From positions 60,429,289-60,493,288 of the forward strand of contig JAVHZZ010000003.1 in NCBI GenBank assembly GCA_036250195.1: a DNA stretch of 64,000 nucleotides. Reading direction: 5' to 3'. Numbering within the stretch: position 1 is the first letter of the stretch; every line of letters starts with the position of its first letter. A program made the translations under genes and the position numbers. The notes beneath the pieces are model-generated. The model was not told the origin of the DNA. It saw only the letters and a program-made list of their open reading frames with translations, and did no database searches. Shown in pieces: positions 1-11,439 of this stretch. This stretch comes from Mixophyes australis. Taxonomy: Eukaryota > Chordata > Amphibia > Anura > Limnodynastidae.

Positions 1-691
1 GCCCCGGTACCCAATTTGATACCGGGGCCACAATATAATAAAAAAAAACCTCAACTGGTCTGAATTCCAGGGAACAGATGGCGGACACCGGATGGACGTC
101 TAAAACCAACATAGAGGTTTAGGGCGCTGTTCCTCTTTTTTGTGACTGCACAAACAATTAACGTAGTAATAGAAATGACAGGTTTTTTTTGTTTTAAATA
201 TAGAAAGAAAGAAGGTAGTACTAGAAATGGCAGTTATTTAGTTTCTTTTAAATAGAGAAAGAAAGAAGGTAGTAATAGAAATGGCAGTTATTCGAATCCC
301 CAGGAGAGTCTAAGTGGGGTGAGCCACAGAGAGATTATTTCCCTCAGTTTCTCTAACAGGTTGTCAGTGTTGTGCCTCTTCTTAAAACCTGTGATACATA
401 ACTACACACATTCGGCAAAGCTTTTACAAATTATCTGCGGCACAGGAGAATACCACTGTACTGTACTTTAATACCAGAGCCTATTATTTTTGGGTACAGC
501 AACAGTGAATGATCGTAGTTAGACTTTTAAATAGCAGTACAAGCTAGATTTTTTAAAATTTTGTAATATTTTTTTCCAATTAATTTTGGAAAATTTTTTA
601 TTTATTTTTTTTTAATTAATTTTTTATAATTTTTTTTAGAAAAATATATTTATTTTTTTAACTTTTAGATAACTTGGAAATAACAATGCCC

Positions 692-1292
692 TTAGCAGAA
701 CAGACCACAGGACACAGGAAATACAGAAAGAAAGAAGGTAGCAATAGAAATGGCAGTTCCTCTTTTTTGGAACTGCACTAACAGTGATGAAAATAAAGGT
801 GGAGCTGGTGGCATGTCACGGTCCTCTTCAGAGGACAATCTCCTGACCAGCAGGTCTTTGCACCGCTGTAGACTTGTGTCCGCCGGAAACAGAGACACAA
901 CATACGCTTTAAACCGAGGATCGAGAACGGTGGGCAGAATGTATTCCTCTGACTTTAAAAGACTGACCACCCTCGGATCCTGGCAAAGCATACGAAGGGC
1001 TTCATCCACAAGAGCTACATGCTTGGTGGAATCGCCATGGTGTACCAGCTCCTTCCTCACTTTCTCCAGCTGCTTCTGCAAAAGCCTGATCAGGGGAATC
1101 ACCTGACTCAAGCTGGCAGAGTTCGGAACTGACTTCTCGTGTGGCAAGTTCAAATGGCTGCAGAACCTTGCACAACACGGAAATCATTCTATAGTGCGCT
1201 TGACTCAGGCGCATCCCCACTCCTTTTCCTATGTCGTAGGTGGCTGTGTAGGCTTGAATGGCCTTTTGATGCTCCTCCATCCTCTGCAGCAT
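692..1292 (-). pseudogene. hAT transposase remnant, frameshifted
   Basis: Two overlapping minus-strand reading frames together look like the middle of a hAT/ZBED-type transposase, the enzyme that cuts and pastes the element. The upstream frame (1292 to about 1120) contains VLQPFELATREVS, like the family's V-L-xPFE-xAT motif. The other frame (about 1135 to 692) continues with SASLSQVIPLIRLLQ and then ILPTVLDPRFKAY, a hallmark of the hAT core. The switch between frames near 1110-1130 marks a frameshift. The N-terminal BED zinc finger is not visible upstream, and the C-terminal hATC dimerisation domain is absent below 692. It cannot encode a working enzyme as it stands. Homology is inferred from motifs, not from a search. 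Confidence 0.72.
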
Positions 1293-1602
1293 ATAGAGGG
1301 GTGTAGTTCTAGCACGTCACTACCTCTAGTTAATTTAGATTGGAAGGCTTGTAAATACTTTGAAGATAAAAAAAGCAGGCTGCACAGACTGTGGAGCTAG
1401 AAAGTGAAATTAAATGGACCACGTTACTTTGGTGGCTATCTATGCCCCCCCCCCCCGCCCTACACTTGTAGTTGAATATAAAAAAAGCAGCCTGCATAGA
1501 CTGTAGAACTAGAAATTCAAATATACAAAGAAATGGACAAAGGCTGTTTGGTATCTGTCTGCATCAGATCCCCTCTCCACTAGGAGTAAAATAGAAAACT
1601 AT

Positions 1603-2313
1603 TCAGCCGTTATATAATCTAGAATAGAAATAGAAATTGAGAAAGGCAATTTGGTATCTGTCTGCATCATAATCATCAACATCCTCCTCAGCGCCAGCTA
1701 CATCAATATCCTCCTCCCGGTGTACAACATTCACACCTTCATTAGCCAAATCTGTAACTGGACTGTGGGTGATCCTTCCAGAATATGCAGAGGGCGTGCT
1801 GCAAATGCTGGATGGAGTCACCTCTTCCCGTACAGTGATGGCAAGGTCAGGGTTCACAACCACCAACACCCTTGGACTCGCCTTGGGGATTTGTGATGTC
1901 ATCTGTTTAGAAGGCAGAGTTCTTTGCTGTTTTGTTGTTGTTGCTGACAGCATAACTCTCTTAAATTTTTTGTAGGGGGGGGGAGGGCTTAGATCCCTGG
2001 GTGAAGCTGGACCACTAGTCATAAACAAGGGCCAGGGCCTAAGCCGTTCCTTGCCACTACGTGTTGTAAATGGCATATTGCCAACTTTACGTTTCTCCTC
2101 AGATAATTTTAAGTTTGTCTTTTTGCTATTTTTTGAGAACTTGGGCTTTTTGGATTTTACATGCCATGTACTAGGATATTGGGCATCGGGCTTGCCAGAC
2201 GACGTTGATGGAATTTCATCGTCTATGTCATGACTAGTGGCAGCAGCTTCAGCATTAGGAGGAAGTGGGTCTTGATCTTTCCCTACTTTATCCTCCAAAT
2301 TTTGGTTTTCCAT
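1603..2313 (-). CDS. Unidentified lysine-rich ORF inside the hAT element
   Basis: An open frame of about 236 codons runs from an ATG at 2313 (MENQNLEDKVGKD) to a stop at 1603. An in-frame upstream extension to 2361 lacks a better start. The product would have a Ser/Asp-rich N-terminus, a basic lysine-rich stretch (KSKKPKFSKNSKK), a proline patch (SPPPPYKKFKR) and an acidic tail (EEDIDVAGAEEDVDDYDAD). It lies upstream of, and on the same strand as, the transposase remnant. It may be an N-terminal exon or an accessory ORF of the hAT element. I do not recognise a domain. Its length in otherwise stop-rich AT DNA argues against chance but does not prove coding. Confidence 0.4.
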   Translation of the reverse strand: MENQNLEDKVGKDQDPLPPNAEAAATSHDIDDEIPSTSSGKPDAQYPSTWHVKSKKPKFSKNSKKTNLKLSEEKRKVGNMPFTTRSGKERLRPWPLFMTSGPASPRDLSPPPPYKKFKRVMLSATTTKQQRTLPSKQMTSQIPKASPRVLVVVNPDLAITVREEVTPSSICSTPSAYSGRITHSPVTDLANEGVNVVHREEDIDVAGAEEDVDDYDADRYQIAFLNFYFYSRLYNG

Positions 2314-2390
2314 GATACGTAGCACAAGAGAGCGTACCCCTAAGCCACACACACTCGGCAAAGCCTTTAAAAATTATATGCGGCACAGGA

Positions 2391-3122
2391 GAGTACCACT
2401 GGACTTATACTGCTGAATCAGTGAACTTTGTAATAGCAGTACCACTGGACTTATACTGCTGAATCAGTGAACTTTGTAATATATCAGTACCACTGGACTT
2501 ATACTGCTGAATCAGTGAACTTTGTAATAGCAGTACCACTGGACTTATACTGCTGAATCAGTGAACTTTGTAATATATCAGTACCACTGGACTTATACTG
2601 CTGAATCAGTGAACTTTGTAATATATCAGTACCACTGCACTTATACTGCTGAATCAGTGAACTTTGTAATAGCAGTACCACTGGACTTATACTGCTGAAT
2701 CAGTGAACTTTGTAATATATCAGTACCACTGGACTTATACTGCTGAATCAGTGAACTTTGTAATATATCAGTACCACTGGACTTATACTGCTGAATCAGT
2801 GAACTTTGTAATAGCAGTACCACTGGACTTATACTGCAGAATGAGTGAACTTTGTAATATATCTGTACCACTGGACTTATACTGCTGAATCAGTGAACTT
2901 TGTAATATATCAGTACCACTGGACTTATACTGCTGAATCAGTGAACTTTGTAATAGCAGTACCACTGGACTTATACTGCAGAATGAGTGAACTTTGTAAT
3001 ATATCTGTACCACTGGACTTATACTGCTGAATCAGTGAACTTTGTAATATATCAGTACCACTGGACTTATACTGCTGAATCAGTGAACTTTGTAATAGCA
3101 GTACCAATGGACTTATACTGCA
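2391..3122. repeat. 46/48-bp minisatellite in 142-bp higher-order units
   Basis: About 15-16 tandem copies of a unit starting GTACCACTGGACTTATACTG. Units end either in AATAGC (46 bp) or AATATATC (48 bp). They are arranged 46+48+48, giving an exact 142-bp period, seen for example at 2641, 2783 and 2925. The last two higher-order units share private variants (GCAGAATGAG, ATATCTG), a sign of recent amplification by unequal exchange. Open frames over this stretch are by-products of the repeat. Confidence 0.93.
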
Positions 3123-3239
3123 GGATTGGTTTTGGAAATTTTGTTGTAATTCATTTTTTTTTTACATTTTTTTTTTGTATTTTTTTTATAACTTTTTTTT
3201 AATTTTTTAAACACTTGCGAATAATGGGGAAATAACTAT

Positions 3240-3420
3240 GCCCTTAGAAGCACAGAGCACAGGACACAGCACCACTGGACTGAACAGGACACATCACAGG
3301 ACCCAGCAGCACCACTGAACTCAAAATTGACAAAGCACAGCACACAGCACCACTGGACTGATACTGCAGAACACAGCACAGCACAGCACAGAACTAAACA
3401 GCACAGCACGAGATCTACCA
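3240..3420. repeat. CACAG-rich degenerate repeat
   Basis: Irregular runs of CAGCACAG/GGACACAG and ACCACTGGACTGA motifs. These share ACCACTGGACT with the adjacent 46/48-bp minisatellite and look like its decayed precursor or edge. Confidence 0.6.
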
Positions 3421-3660
3421 GGACAGAGGACCACCTAACGCACCCTCCCTCTACCCTGATCAATGCCCGAGTGAAGATGGCGGCGACTAGCGGGGAATTT
3501 ATAGGATCCGAGTATCGCGAGATCCGACAGCGGGATTATGACTCCGAGCCTCGGTTTCAGGTTTTCATTTGGTGCCAATACCCGGATCTGTCTCGGATCC
3601 GACTCGGATCGGAAACGTTCGGGTGGGCTCGGATTCACGAAATCCGAGTGCGCTCATCTC

Positions 3661-5530
3661 TAGTGAGGAGCCCTGAAAAAAGTTAACCCTTTTGCAGGAC
3701 TGATATATTATTACAAAGGTGAGGATAAGGATAGGTATCTAGGGTAATTGGACTGAGTCATATCAAGAGAAAGATGCAAAAAGTGTTCTGTTATTCATGT
3801 AATATTTATAGAGAGGAGATCATTAACTTGGCAAGGAGCCTATTATATGGATGTCACTGTTTGCAGAAACGGAGGAAGGGGAAATAAGTCATTATTGAGG
3901 ATGTTAAGCCCATAAAATTCATCCGGGTAGAAGTGAGAGTGTGTATTAACCAGGAATTGCTATTAAAGTTATTCTAAAGTTAATTCTAAGGCCGGGAGTT
4001 AAGTGGATTGGGACATTGCAAACCACTTTATATCGAAGCCGAAAGAAGAAGGGGCCTAGATTCAAACTACCTTATGATAAAGTTACATATCTATATAAAT
4101 ATATATATATGTATTTGTTTATTCAGGACTGCATTACTATTTTAAGTGTTTATAGATGCTTGAAATGATTCAGACAGATATCTAAATACAGTTGTATATT
4201 ATTAGTTTTATTTAGTAAAGCAAGTATTATATAAGTGGTAATAGAGGTACCTGTACTTTACAATAGGTCTGTTTCAGGTCTTTTTCAGGTGATATACTAA
4301 ATGTTGTAGTGTGCTTTTTGTTAAGTTTATGCGATTGTATTGTTTACACTATAGTAGTCTATTTTTATATAAAAATCCTTTTTCAAACCTTTTGCCTCAG
4401 CAATAAATGTGCCGATTTGGCTTCTAAATTCAATTTGGTGTGCTTAAATCTTATGTGTTGGCCTGTGGTCCAGAGAAGGGAGGCGGAGGGTTCCTTGGTT
4501 TACCTCTGGTGTTGCTTAATCTAGGACACTACCAAACAAAACCCTGGTGTGATCTGACTAAGGTGGAGGCACTAGGCTACTATTGAAGAGAGAACGTTCA
4601 GACCACCCATAGACAGGACACACGCATTGACACGCCCTAGCAGTACAAAGGTGTGTTACAAATATATTATATAAGTCAAGTACTTGGTATACTTGACATG
4701 CACACTCAATCATTCATGTATTAACAGCAGATACAAAATGTCTTTGCAGAGTAAAACTAAAGTGTTTAATGGTGTTTATTTAGGATACAAGGGTGTCTCT
4801 GAAGAGAGATCTATGCAGAAATTATGACATCCACAGAGTGTTTATAAAATTGGACTGTGTGATCAGCTCAAAGAACATTCACTAGTTCCTGAGGAGGCTC
4901 ACACTCCATGGGCTCTTCATCAATGGCCAATATGAAGACTTGGTTTAGTATACTCATCTAAAAGCCGTTGTATTCATTCACATTGTTGTATTCATAGTAG
5001 GTTGACCATAAACACAAGATTTATTGCAATCTTAGAAAATGAGCTATGGGAACAGAGGGAAGCTTTCATCATTTCCTTGTGTACAAGTTGTGATATAGAG
5101 TATGTCCCACCGACTTTATGGTACAAGGTCAGCGCCACATCAGCAACTGAATAGTGTCCTCGGACATGAATTACATGAAATTGGGTTCATTGGGTCAAGG
5201 TCCGTTTCTGAACATGTGCAGAGATATTTCATGCAAGATGTGGCACTCAGACAGGTTTACCTCCGAACATCAGTTATTGGTGTTTTTTCCTTTCATTCCT
5301 GCTCCCATGACAATCATGATTTGCACTATGCCTGACCCCTAGATGGCATCTAGGCCAGGGTTTGTGATGTTTACCCTGGCACCTAGTATATACATACAGT
5401 TTATATGTATATATGTAGGTATGTGTTTATCCTGACAAAAATCCCCAATTTGAAGACTAAAATATTGTTCTTGCAATAATAATGCATCAATTAATCTCCT
5501 AATATGGACTGTGAAGTGTTGGCGGGTTCA
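3661..5530. other. AT-rich sequence, no gene recognised
   Basis: No coding signal. GTGAGGAG at 3661-3668 would be the right target duplication of the hAT element, but the left partner is outside the window. Around 4390-4620 an AATAAA followed by a G-rich block is weakly LTR-like but unproven. 5100-5240 (CGGACATGAATTACATGAAA) resembles 56930-57010 and 18340-18420, so it is probably an old MITE fragment. Confidence 0.5.
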
Positions 5531-5551
5531 AGATAGATAGATAGATAGATG

Positions 5552-5603
<52 letters not shown>

Positions 5604-5611
5604 GATAGATT
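5531..5611. repeat. (GATA)n microsatellite
   Basis: About 20 near-perfect AGAT units with two interruptions (ATGGAT, ATAAAT). Confidence 0.97.
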
Positions 5612-5626
5612 GGTGTTAGCTACCTT

Positions 5627-5946
5627 GGGCCTGATTCATTAAGAATCTTAACTTGAGAAACTTCTTATTTCAGTCTCCTGGACAAAACCATGTTACAATG
5701 CAAGGGGTGCAAATTAGTATTCTGTTTTGCACATAAGTTAAATACTGACTGCTTTTTCATGTAGCACAGAAATACTTGCTAGCTTATTTGTACACTGAAA
5801 TTTAAAGTTGATATTTGTGTGCTACATGAAAAAAACTTATGTGCAAAACAGAATACTAATTTGCACCCCTTGCATTGTATCATGGTTTTGTCCAGGAGAC
5901 TGAAATAAGAAGTTTCTCAAGTTAAGATCCTTAATGAATCAGGCCC
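5627..5946. mobile_element. Palindromic MITE, 320 bp, 3-bp target duplication
   Basis: The ends GGGCCTGATTCATTAAG and its inverse CTTAATGAATCAGGCCC (with one mismatch) bound an element whose two halves are near-complete inverted repeats of each other (CAGTCTCCTGGACAAAACCA, GGGGTGCAAATTAGTATTCTG and inverses). It could fold into one long hairpin. It is flanked by CTT on both sides (5624-5626, 5947-5949). A 3-bp duplication and GGGCC-type ends fit a PIF/Harbinger-like MITE. A second copy flanks the Harbinger element at 11440-15625. No coding capacity. Confidence 0.85.
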
Positions 5947-5949
5947 CTT

Positions 5950-7385
5950 ATTTGGACTTATTATTTTCACCCCAGTTTTCAATTTTGGACTTGGCTATCA
6001 TTGTAAGTTAATTTGCAACATATTTTTATTAACTAATTAAATGTGCCAAAAGACAAATTAAAAAAATAACTACCAACATGTTACAAATGTTGCCCAGTTT
6101 TATTTACAATGGTTTATTTGTGCACGAAAGGTGGGATAATATGCAATCTAAAACATTATTCTCTTTTCCCTCTAACCACTATCAACATTGATTTACCTCA
6201 TTCTAACTAACCCATGTCAAAGTGTCTCGTTGGTTATAACAATCAAGGGATTGAAGTGTGTTTGGTAAATTGTCCTTCACACATGTTCTGAATTTATGCT
6301 ACGTCCACCGAAAGGGCGGCCCAGTAAATCTGCCAAGAAAATTAAAATATAACATCTAAACAAGTGCGCTTACATTTACCTTACTGCAGACGTACTACTT
6401 TGTCCTTAGAGTGACCTTGAGAGAATTCCACTGTTATGGCATTTATAAGGTGGGTAAGATGGATGAATGGCCAGATAAGGCTTCATTCAGCTTCTGGAGC
6501 TCACATATCATCTTGCAATAAAGGAAAAACTTACAGCATGAAAATTGGTTTTGTAGCTGAACAAATTGAATTTCACCCCTTTACTCCAACACGGTATGCT
6601 TTCTTAACAGCCTTGAAATGAGTTATCGTCTTAAGAAATGAAATAACTTGATTCTTTACACCTCCCACTCCGTTGGCAAATTAAGGTTTTTATTTCCCTT
6701 GTAATGTACAATAGTATGGAGAATCCGAATTATGGGAAAAGACACTTATGAATGCAATTTGGGCAACAGTATTATGTTATCTTCATCATTTTACCATTGC
6801 AGTTTGAGAGATGTGCAGAGATTCAGAGTGACCACAGTGTGTGTCTATAGAACACAGCGTGAGAAGTGAATCTAATAAATTGATGGTATGTGGACCATGC
6901 ATGGTTAGAAATGCACTTAGCCCTTTTGACAAACCATGGTATATAGTGTGTTTTAACAACCTATGGCTCGCTTGATGTCGATGACTATATCTCCCAGTAT
7001 GCCTTGGCAGCCAAAGCCTAGTAGGGTATTTTGCAATGCAAAATACATATAAGACACAAAAGATTTACTCTCTCTCTCTCACGTTAAGTGCATTCTGTCT
7101 GTATTGGCGGCTTTACAAGACGAATAATGTGGATGAATGATACTTGAATCCTTATATATGCAGGTAAGTCAGGCAACCCACATACCTTCCACCATAACTC
7201 TTTTCATTCATTGTCCAATTGCATTGACCTGTGTTGAATTCATTGCTGGATCCTAATGATGTGTTTAAAGAAAAACACAACCGTATTCTAATTCGGCACA
7301 TGTTGCTGCAACTGGAAAGTAAGTAGGAAGAATATTTTCCATTTGTACACAATGGGGCTGATGCATAATTTGGCACAAAATGGGA
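5950..7385. other. No gene recognised
   Basis: AT-rich sequence without a credible coding frame. Near 6980-7040 is a short stretch, CTCCCAGTATGCCTTGGCAG, of a type often seen in interspersed repeats, followed by a short (TC)n run at 7068-7080. Confidence 0.4.
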
Positions 7386-7394
7386 TTTAAAAAA

Positions 7395-7950
7395 TGCTTG
7401 GGGTCCCCCCTCCCAACGATATTAACTCTTGTGCCACCAGCCTATTGTTGGTAGTCGCAAAATCTGGCTGGGAAAAGCGTGGAGTCCCTCTGATTTTACT
7501 ATAACCAGTACTAGGCAAGCCAGTTGGGGCTAGCGGCATGATAGCAGGGGGACATGCAGTGTGGGGGTCCCTCTGCCATAATGACAAACAGCCCCAGGCT
7601 GTTCAGCACGGGGCTGGATTCCCTAGGGATTGGGGTCCTCCAAAAAAAACATGCAGGCTCCCCATAGTGGTGCCCGCCCCCACCCCTGGTGGGTATGGAG
7701 TAATAAAGTGGTTAATAATAGAGTAAACACTATTATAGTTTATGGAACTACAGGTCCCAGATAGATTACCAGTATGGGCATGCTGGTGCTTGTAGTTCCC
7801 TTGCTATTGTGCTACCAGCCCCAGTTGGCTTGCCTAGTGCTGGTTATTGTAAAATCAGGGGGATTCCACACTCTCCCCTCCACCAGCCAATTTTGTGACC
7901 ACCGGCACTAGGCTAGCAGCACAAGGGTTAATATCATTGGGATTTTTTTT
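7395..7950. mobile_element. Long-inverted-repeat element
   Basis: The segment 7400-7540 (CCCAACGATATTAACTCTTG ... AGTACTAGGCAAGCCAGTTG) recurs inverted and diverged at about 7805-7948 (CAGTTGGCTTGCCTAGTGCT ... AAGGGTTAATATCATTGGG). The arms are about 140 bp and the spacer about 260 bp. The central part includes CATGCTGGTGCTTGTAGTTCC. This looks like a non-autonomous DNA element. The superfamily and target duplication were not resolved. Confidence 0.65.
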
Positions 7951-9140
7951 TATTTTTTATTATATCTTTTAACACTGTATAGTGCAAGAGACACTGCAGA
8001 AAAACAAAAAACTTTTATGAGCATAGGGCTTAATTCAAATGTGGCTGTGTGCGCTCGAGTTTGACACGCCCCTACTGTGCACTGCCTACTGCAAAATACC
8101 CCTTCCCCACCACGCCCCGAGGTCGTAATGTATTATGTGTCCTGCGATTTTGCGCTCAAGACCGTTAGATCTTAAATAAGTCATAGTGCCTCCAGTGGCC
8201 CAGTGCTGAGTACCACTTAGCACTGGCCAGGCATCTCTAGGTGCGGGGACCCGATCGTTTGTTAGGGCCCTCTCTAGAGGACCAGGTCCGATGTAGGGTG
8301 AACCCAGATGCTTCCCATATGGTTTTATCAGTCTTTATTTCCCTTAAACCGCTTGTGGTTTTATAAACATGTGATTTAGAAGATTGAAACTTCCACGTTC
8401 GGTTTAGGTTTTCACCTCCCAAACCACCAGACAGCAAATTCTGCCCAGGTGTACGCCAGGTGTACACCTACATCCAACCAGGACATAAGCTCAAGAAAAG
8501 GTTTTTTTAACATTGTTTCTGAAGAGTTTAAAAAGCATACAGATGCACTGTTAGATTTGAGTTACATATTAAAATATCTATAATAAAGGAGGTATAATCG
8601 TCCTTATCATGTATGAACCAAAGTAGAAAAAAATGGATACTAATGTATTCAAAATATGACCGCAAAATCATATAATATAGGCAAGATCAGTGAAGAAAGA
8701 ACTATCAGCTTCGTAGGGCGATCCACAATCAGCCAATCAGAAGTGTGCAGGGCATGCCGGTGACTCATCATAGTACATGTATTTGCAGCAGCCCTCAGCA
8801 GCCTGCCAGTGATACAGCTAGTGACAAGCATAACTGCTATACTTTACGGGTCTGCCTCAGTCGCAAATACCCAAACGCTCCCATTCTGTAGTCGGACAGC
8901 ATTTGACCGCCCACATCCCTCCCCCTTTCTATCTCTCTAAGTGTAAGGAAGCCCCAGTGTCAGATCTGTACATGGATGCAGGGACGTACACCTGTTTTGT
9001 GGGCATGCACAGTACAAATTTGTGTATTTTATGCTAAAAAAATGTGTGTAGTCAGCACCAGCCTCAGTGTCTTTTAATAATTCTTACATCTTCATTTCTA
9101 TCTTCATCCAGTTTATTTACCTCTCCTAGATATTTCTCTG
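7951..9140. other. No gene recognised
   Basis: Mixed unique and old repeat sequence. 8030-8120 (GGGCTTAATTCAAATGTGGC) looks like the start of another decayed interspersed element. The open frames here have no recognisable motif. Confidence 0.35.
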
Positions 9141-9148
9141 GTCGTAAT

Positions 9149-10130
9149 TAGAGATGCTCAGGCTCAGTTTCCCGAGAACCGAACTTAGCAGATCCGAGTA
9201 CCAAGCCGAGCCAGCTCGGTACTTTTGTGCGCTTTCGGAATTGAAAACGAGGCAAAACATCATTGTTAAGTCGTCAGATCTCAGATCTCGCAAGTTTTGG
9301 ATTCTATTAGTACCGCCCTCCACGGCGATCCAGTGCCATTTCACAGAGGGACACAGAAGGGGTAACACAGTCTGTACAGCAGCTGGGCAGTGTTATAGGT
9401 AGAATAGAAAGAGGATGGGGTAGCAGTGTTCTTCAAAGTCTACAGTGACATTCAAGAGAGCTCCATTGCTTCATTGCTAATTGTCATTGCTGAAAGACAA
9501 ATACTAGGGCTGGCAGGCTTGGTGTAAATCTGCAGTCAAATTGTACTGTGTTATATAGGTAACACACAAAGACGAGAGCTCCATTGCTCCATTGCTAAGT
9601 GTCATTGCTGACATACAAATAGTAGGGCTGGCAGGCTTGATGTAAATCTGCAGTCACTTTGTACTGTGTTATATAGATTACACATAAAGAGGAGAGCTCT
9701 ATTGCTAATTGTCATTGCTGAAATACAAATACTAGGGCTGGCAGGCTTGGTCTTCTGAATTTTCAGTCAAATTGTACGGTGTTATATAGGTTACACACAA
9801 AGAGGAGAACTCCATTGCTCCATTGCTAATTGTCATTGCTGAAATACAAATAATAGGTCTCGCAGGCTTGGTCTTCTAAATCTGCAGTCTTTGTTTGCAA
9901 GTGTATGAAAATAATATTGTGACCTGTGATGTGGTCAAATTGACTGCAAATGACTTGAAATTAGTGTTATTGAGGTTAATAATAACGCAGGAACAAAATA
10001 AGAGCACAATTATGTGATTTTAGCAATTTTTCTAAAAAATACAGATCCAAAACCAAAACCAAAACACACAAGGGCAGTTTTGCCAAAACCAAAACCAAAA
10101 CTAGAACACGGGAGTCATTGAACATCTCTA
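9149..10130. mobile_element. Non-autonomous hAT element, 982 bp, with target duplication
   Basis: The termini are TAGAGATGCTCA on the left and TGAACATCTCTA on the right. The flanks GTCGTAAT (9141-9148) and GTCATAAT (10131-10138) match 7 of 8 bases, the 8-bp duplication expected of hAT. The left subterminal region (GATCCGAG, TCAGATCTCGC) resembles the right end of the 1-3660 element. The right subterminal region carries repeated CCAAAACCAAAAC motifs. The interior is mostly a four-copy tandem repeat. No coding capacity. Confidence 0.82.
9390..9895. repeat. 113-118-bp tandem repeat, about 4 copies
   Basis: GAGAGCTCCATTGCT-type starts occur at about 9456, 9574, 9692 and 9804, each followed by TTGTCATTGCTGA, GGGCTGGCAGGCTTG and GTGTTATATAG. 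The repeat lies wholly inside the hAT element at 9149-10130. Confidence 0.88.
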
Positions 10131-10139
10131 GTCATAATC

Positions 10140-11175
10140 AACCCTTCCCCAGTCCAATCTAAAACATGATAATATTTATATAGCTACTGTAAAACACATT
10201 ATACCATTATCCCATTAGCCCTGTTTCTATATGAAGGCAGCATTATATGTGGGTAGTGTAACTCCCAGAGGTGAGATCCAGTAACTGTGACCCCAGCGGA
10301 CAGTATCTGTAGCTCAGTATTATCATCCATAGTGAGGTTATGTGTGGCAGCGCAGGGAATTCAGCTAGTACATCTACTTTGCTCCTGTGCTAATGTTTCC
10401 ATTAATCCTAATTGCTTCATTAATACCAATCTCCAAAGATGGGATTTTAGTACATGGCTCACTCAGAGAAAATCTCTAGCCACCAATCTGACATTCTGTT
10501 ATCAAACGTAAAGACAAGTGTAGACAACGTCCTGCAAAGAGACACAGATACTTATGGAATTCCCTACTTCACTGTGTGAACCAAAAGTCAATCTATGTAG
10601 TTTGGTCATAGGGAAACCCAATATCATGGATTAGTATAGCGCTGATGGTTGTTTAGTGATTTGGAAGAGTTTTGTGCAATGACAAATACAACATTTTTTG
10701 GAGGTAAAACCATCAAGCTTATAACAAGACTGTCCTTGCTTTTAGCCCGTCTCAGATGTTGTGTTTCTGTTTGTCCGCCATCGCGAGCATGCCCAGCGGA
10801 TGGAACATTTTATTAGGCTATGCAAGCAAATAAATACCTATTATATAGTCGCTCACTTTTAAGCACTCCTTCCGACATGTGAACATTTATTATTGTGATT
10901 GCACATTGTGCATTTATTCTTGTCAGGCTCTATTTAATCCCAGTCAGACTATTCTATAGCGCATGAACGGTTTTGTTAGCGTTTAATGTCAACATTATTC
11001 TTTATGACCTTCTGATGCTGAACCAGCTTTATTTTGCCCCTGATTGTTTTCTTGTGACCCTGAACCCTGCTTGTTAGAACAGTATTATATGGTTAGAGTG
11101 AGGGACAGGCTTAAGGATAGGGTTACTGATAGGGTTACGATAGGGTTAGGGTTATTATTGTTGACCAAATAATAC
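10140..11175. other. No gene recognised
   Basis: AT-rich sequence without coding signal. 11118-11150 contains a few GGGTTA-type units (two are exact TTAGGG). That is too few and too irregular to call an interstitial telomere tract. Confidence 0.4.
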
Positions 11176-11439
11176 TGTCTACATTTCAATTGTCTTGTAA
11201 GCCCTCACGGGCAGGGTCCTCTCTACCTATTGTCCCACGTCTGTCTCCTGTCCCTCGTACGTCCTGTCACGTCTTTTGCTGCACTCTGTGTGAGTCCCCG
11301 TAGCATAACTCACACTCATCTGTGCTGCTGACATGTATTACCTCATCTAGGGCCTGATTCATTAAGGATCTTAAATGAAGAAGATTCTTATTTCAGTCTC
11401 CTGGAGAAAACCATGTTACAATGGAAGGGGTGCAAATTG

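Larger units (their letters stand above)
1..3660 (-). mobile_element. Large hAT-family element, partial (left end outside window)
   Basis: The right end reads CGCTCATCTCTA at about 3649-3660. The same terminus bounds the 9149-10130 element and the fragment ending near 16520, so they form one family. Inside the right end is a subterminal block (about 3480-3660) full of GGATC/CCGAG motifs that resembles the left end of the 9149 element. A hAT transposase remnant lies on the minus strand at 692-1292, an unidentified ORF at 1603-2313, and a minisatellite at 2391-3122. No left terminus is visible. Positions 1-28 hold a 9-bp-arm inverted repeat (GCCCCGGTA / TACCGGGGC). The internal duplication of 400-720 as 2345-3260 suggests rearrangement. 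The family assignment rests on the termini and the transposase remnant. The exact extent is uncertain. Confidence 0.6.

Noticed and set aside
750..1106. 118-codon plus-strand ORF
   Set aside because: It is the antisense shadow of the hAT transposase remnant, whose minus-strand motifs are clear.
2499..3202. Serial 60-76-codon frames on both strands
   Set aside because: They recur every 142 bp with the minisatellite and have no unique sequence.
4390..4650. Possible LTR
   Set aside because: An AATAAA and a G-rich block are suggestive, but no paired repeat, TG...CA ends or primer-binding site could be seen.
11118..11150. Interstitial telomere repeat
   Set aside because: Only two exact TTAGGG units in an irregular GGGTTA-rich stretch.
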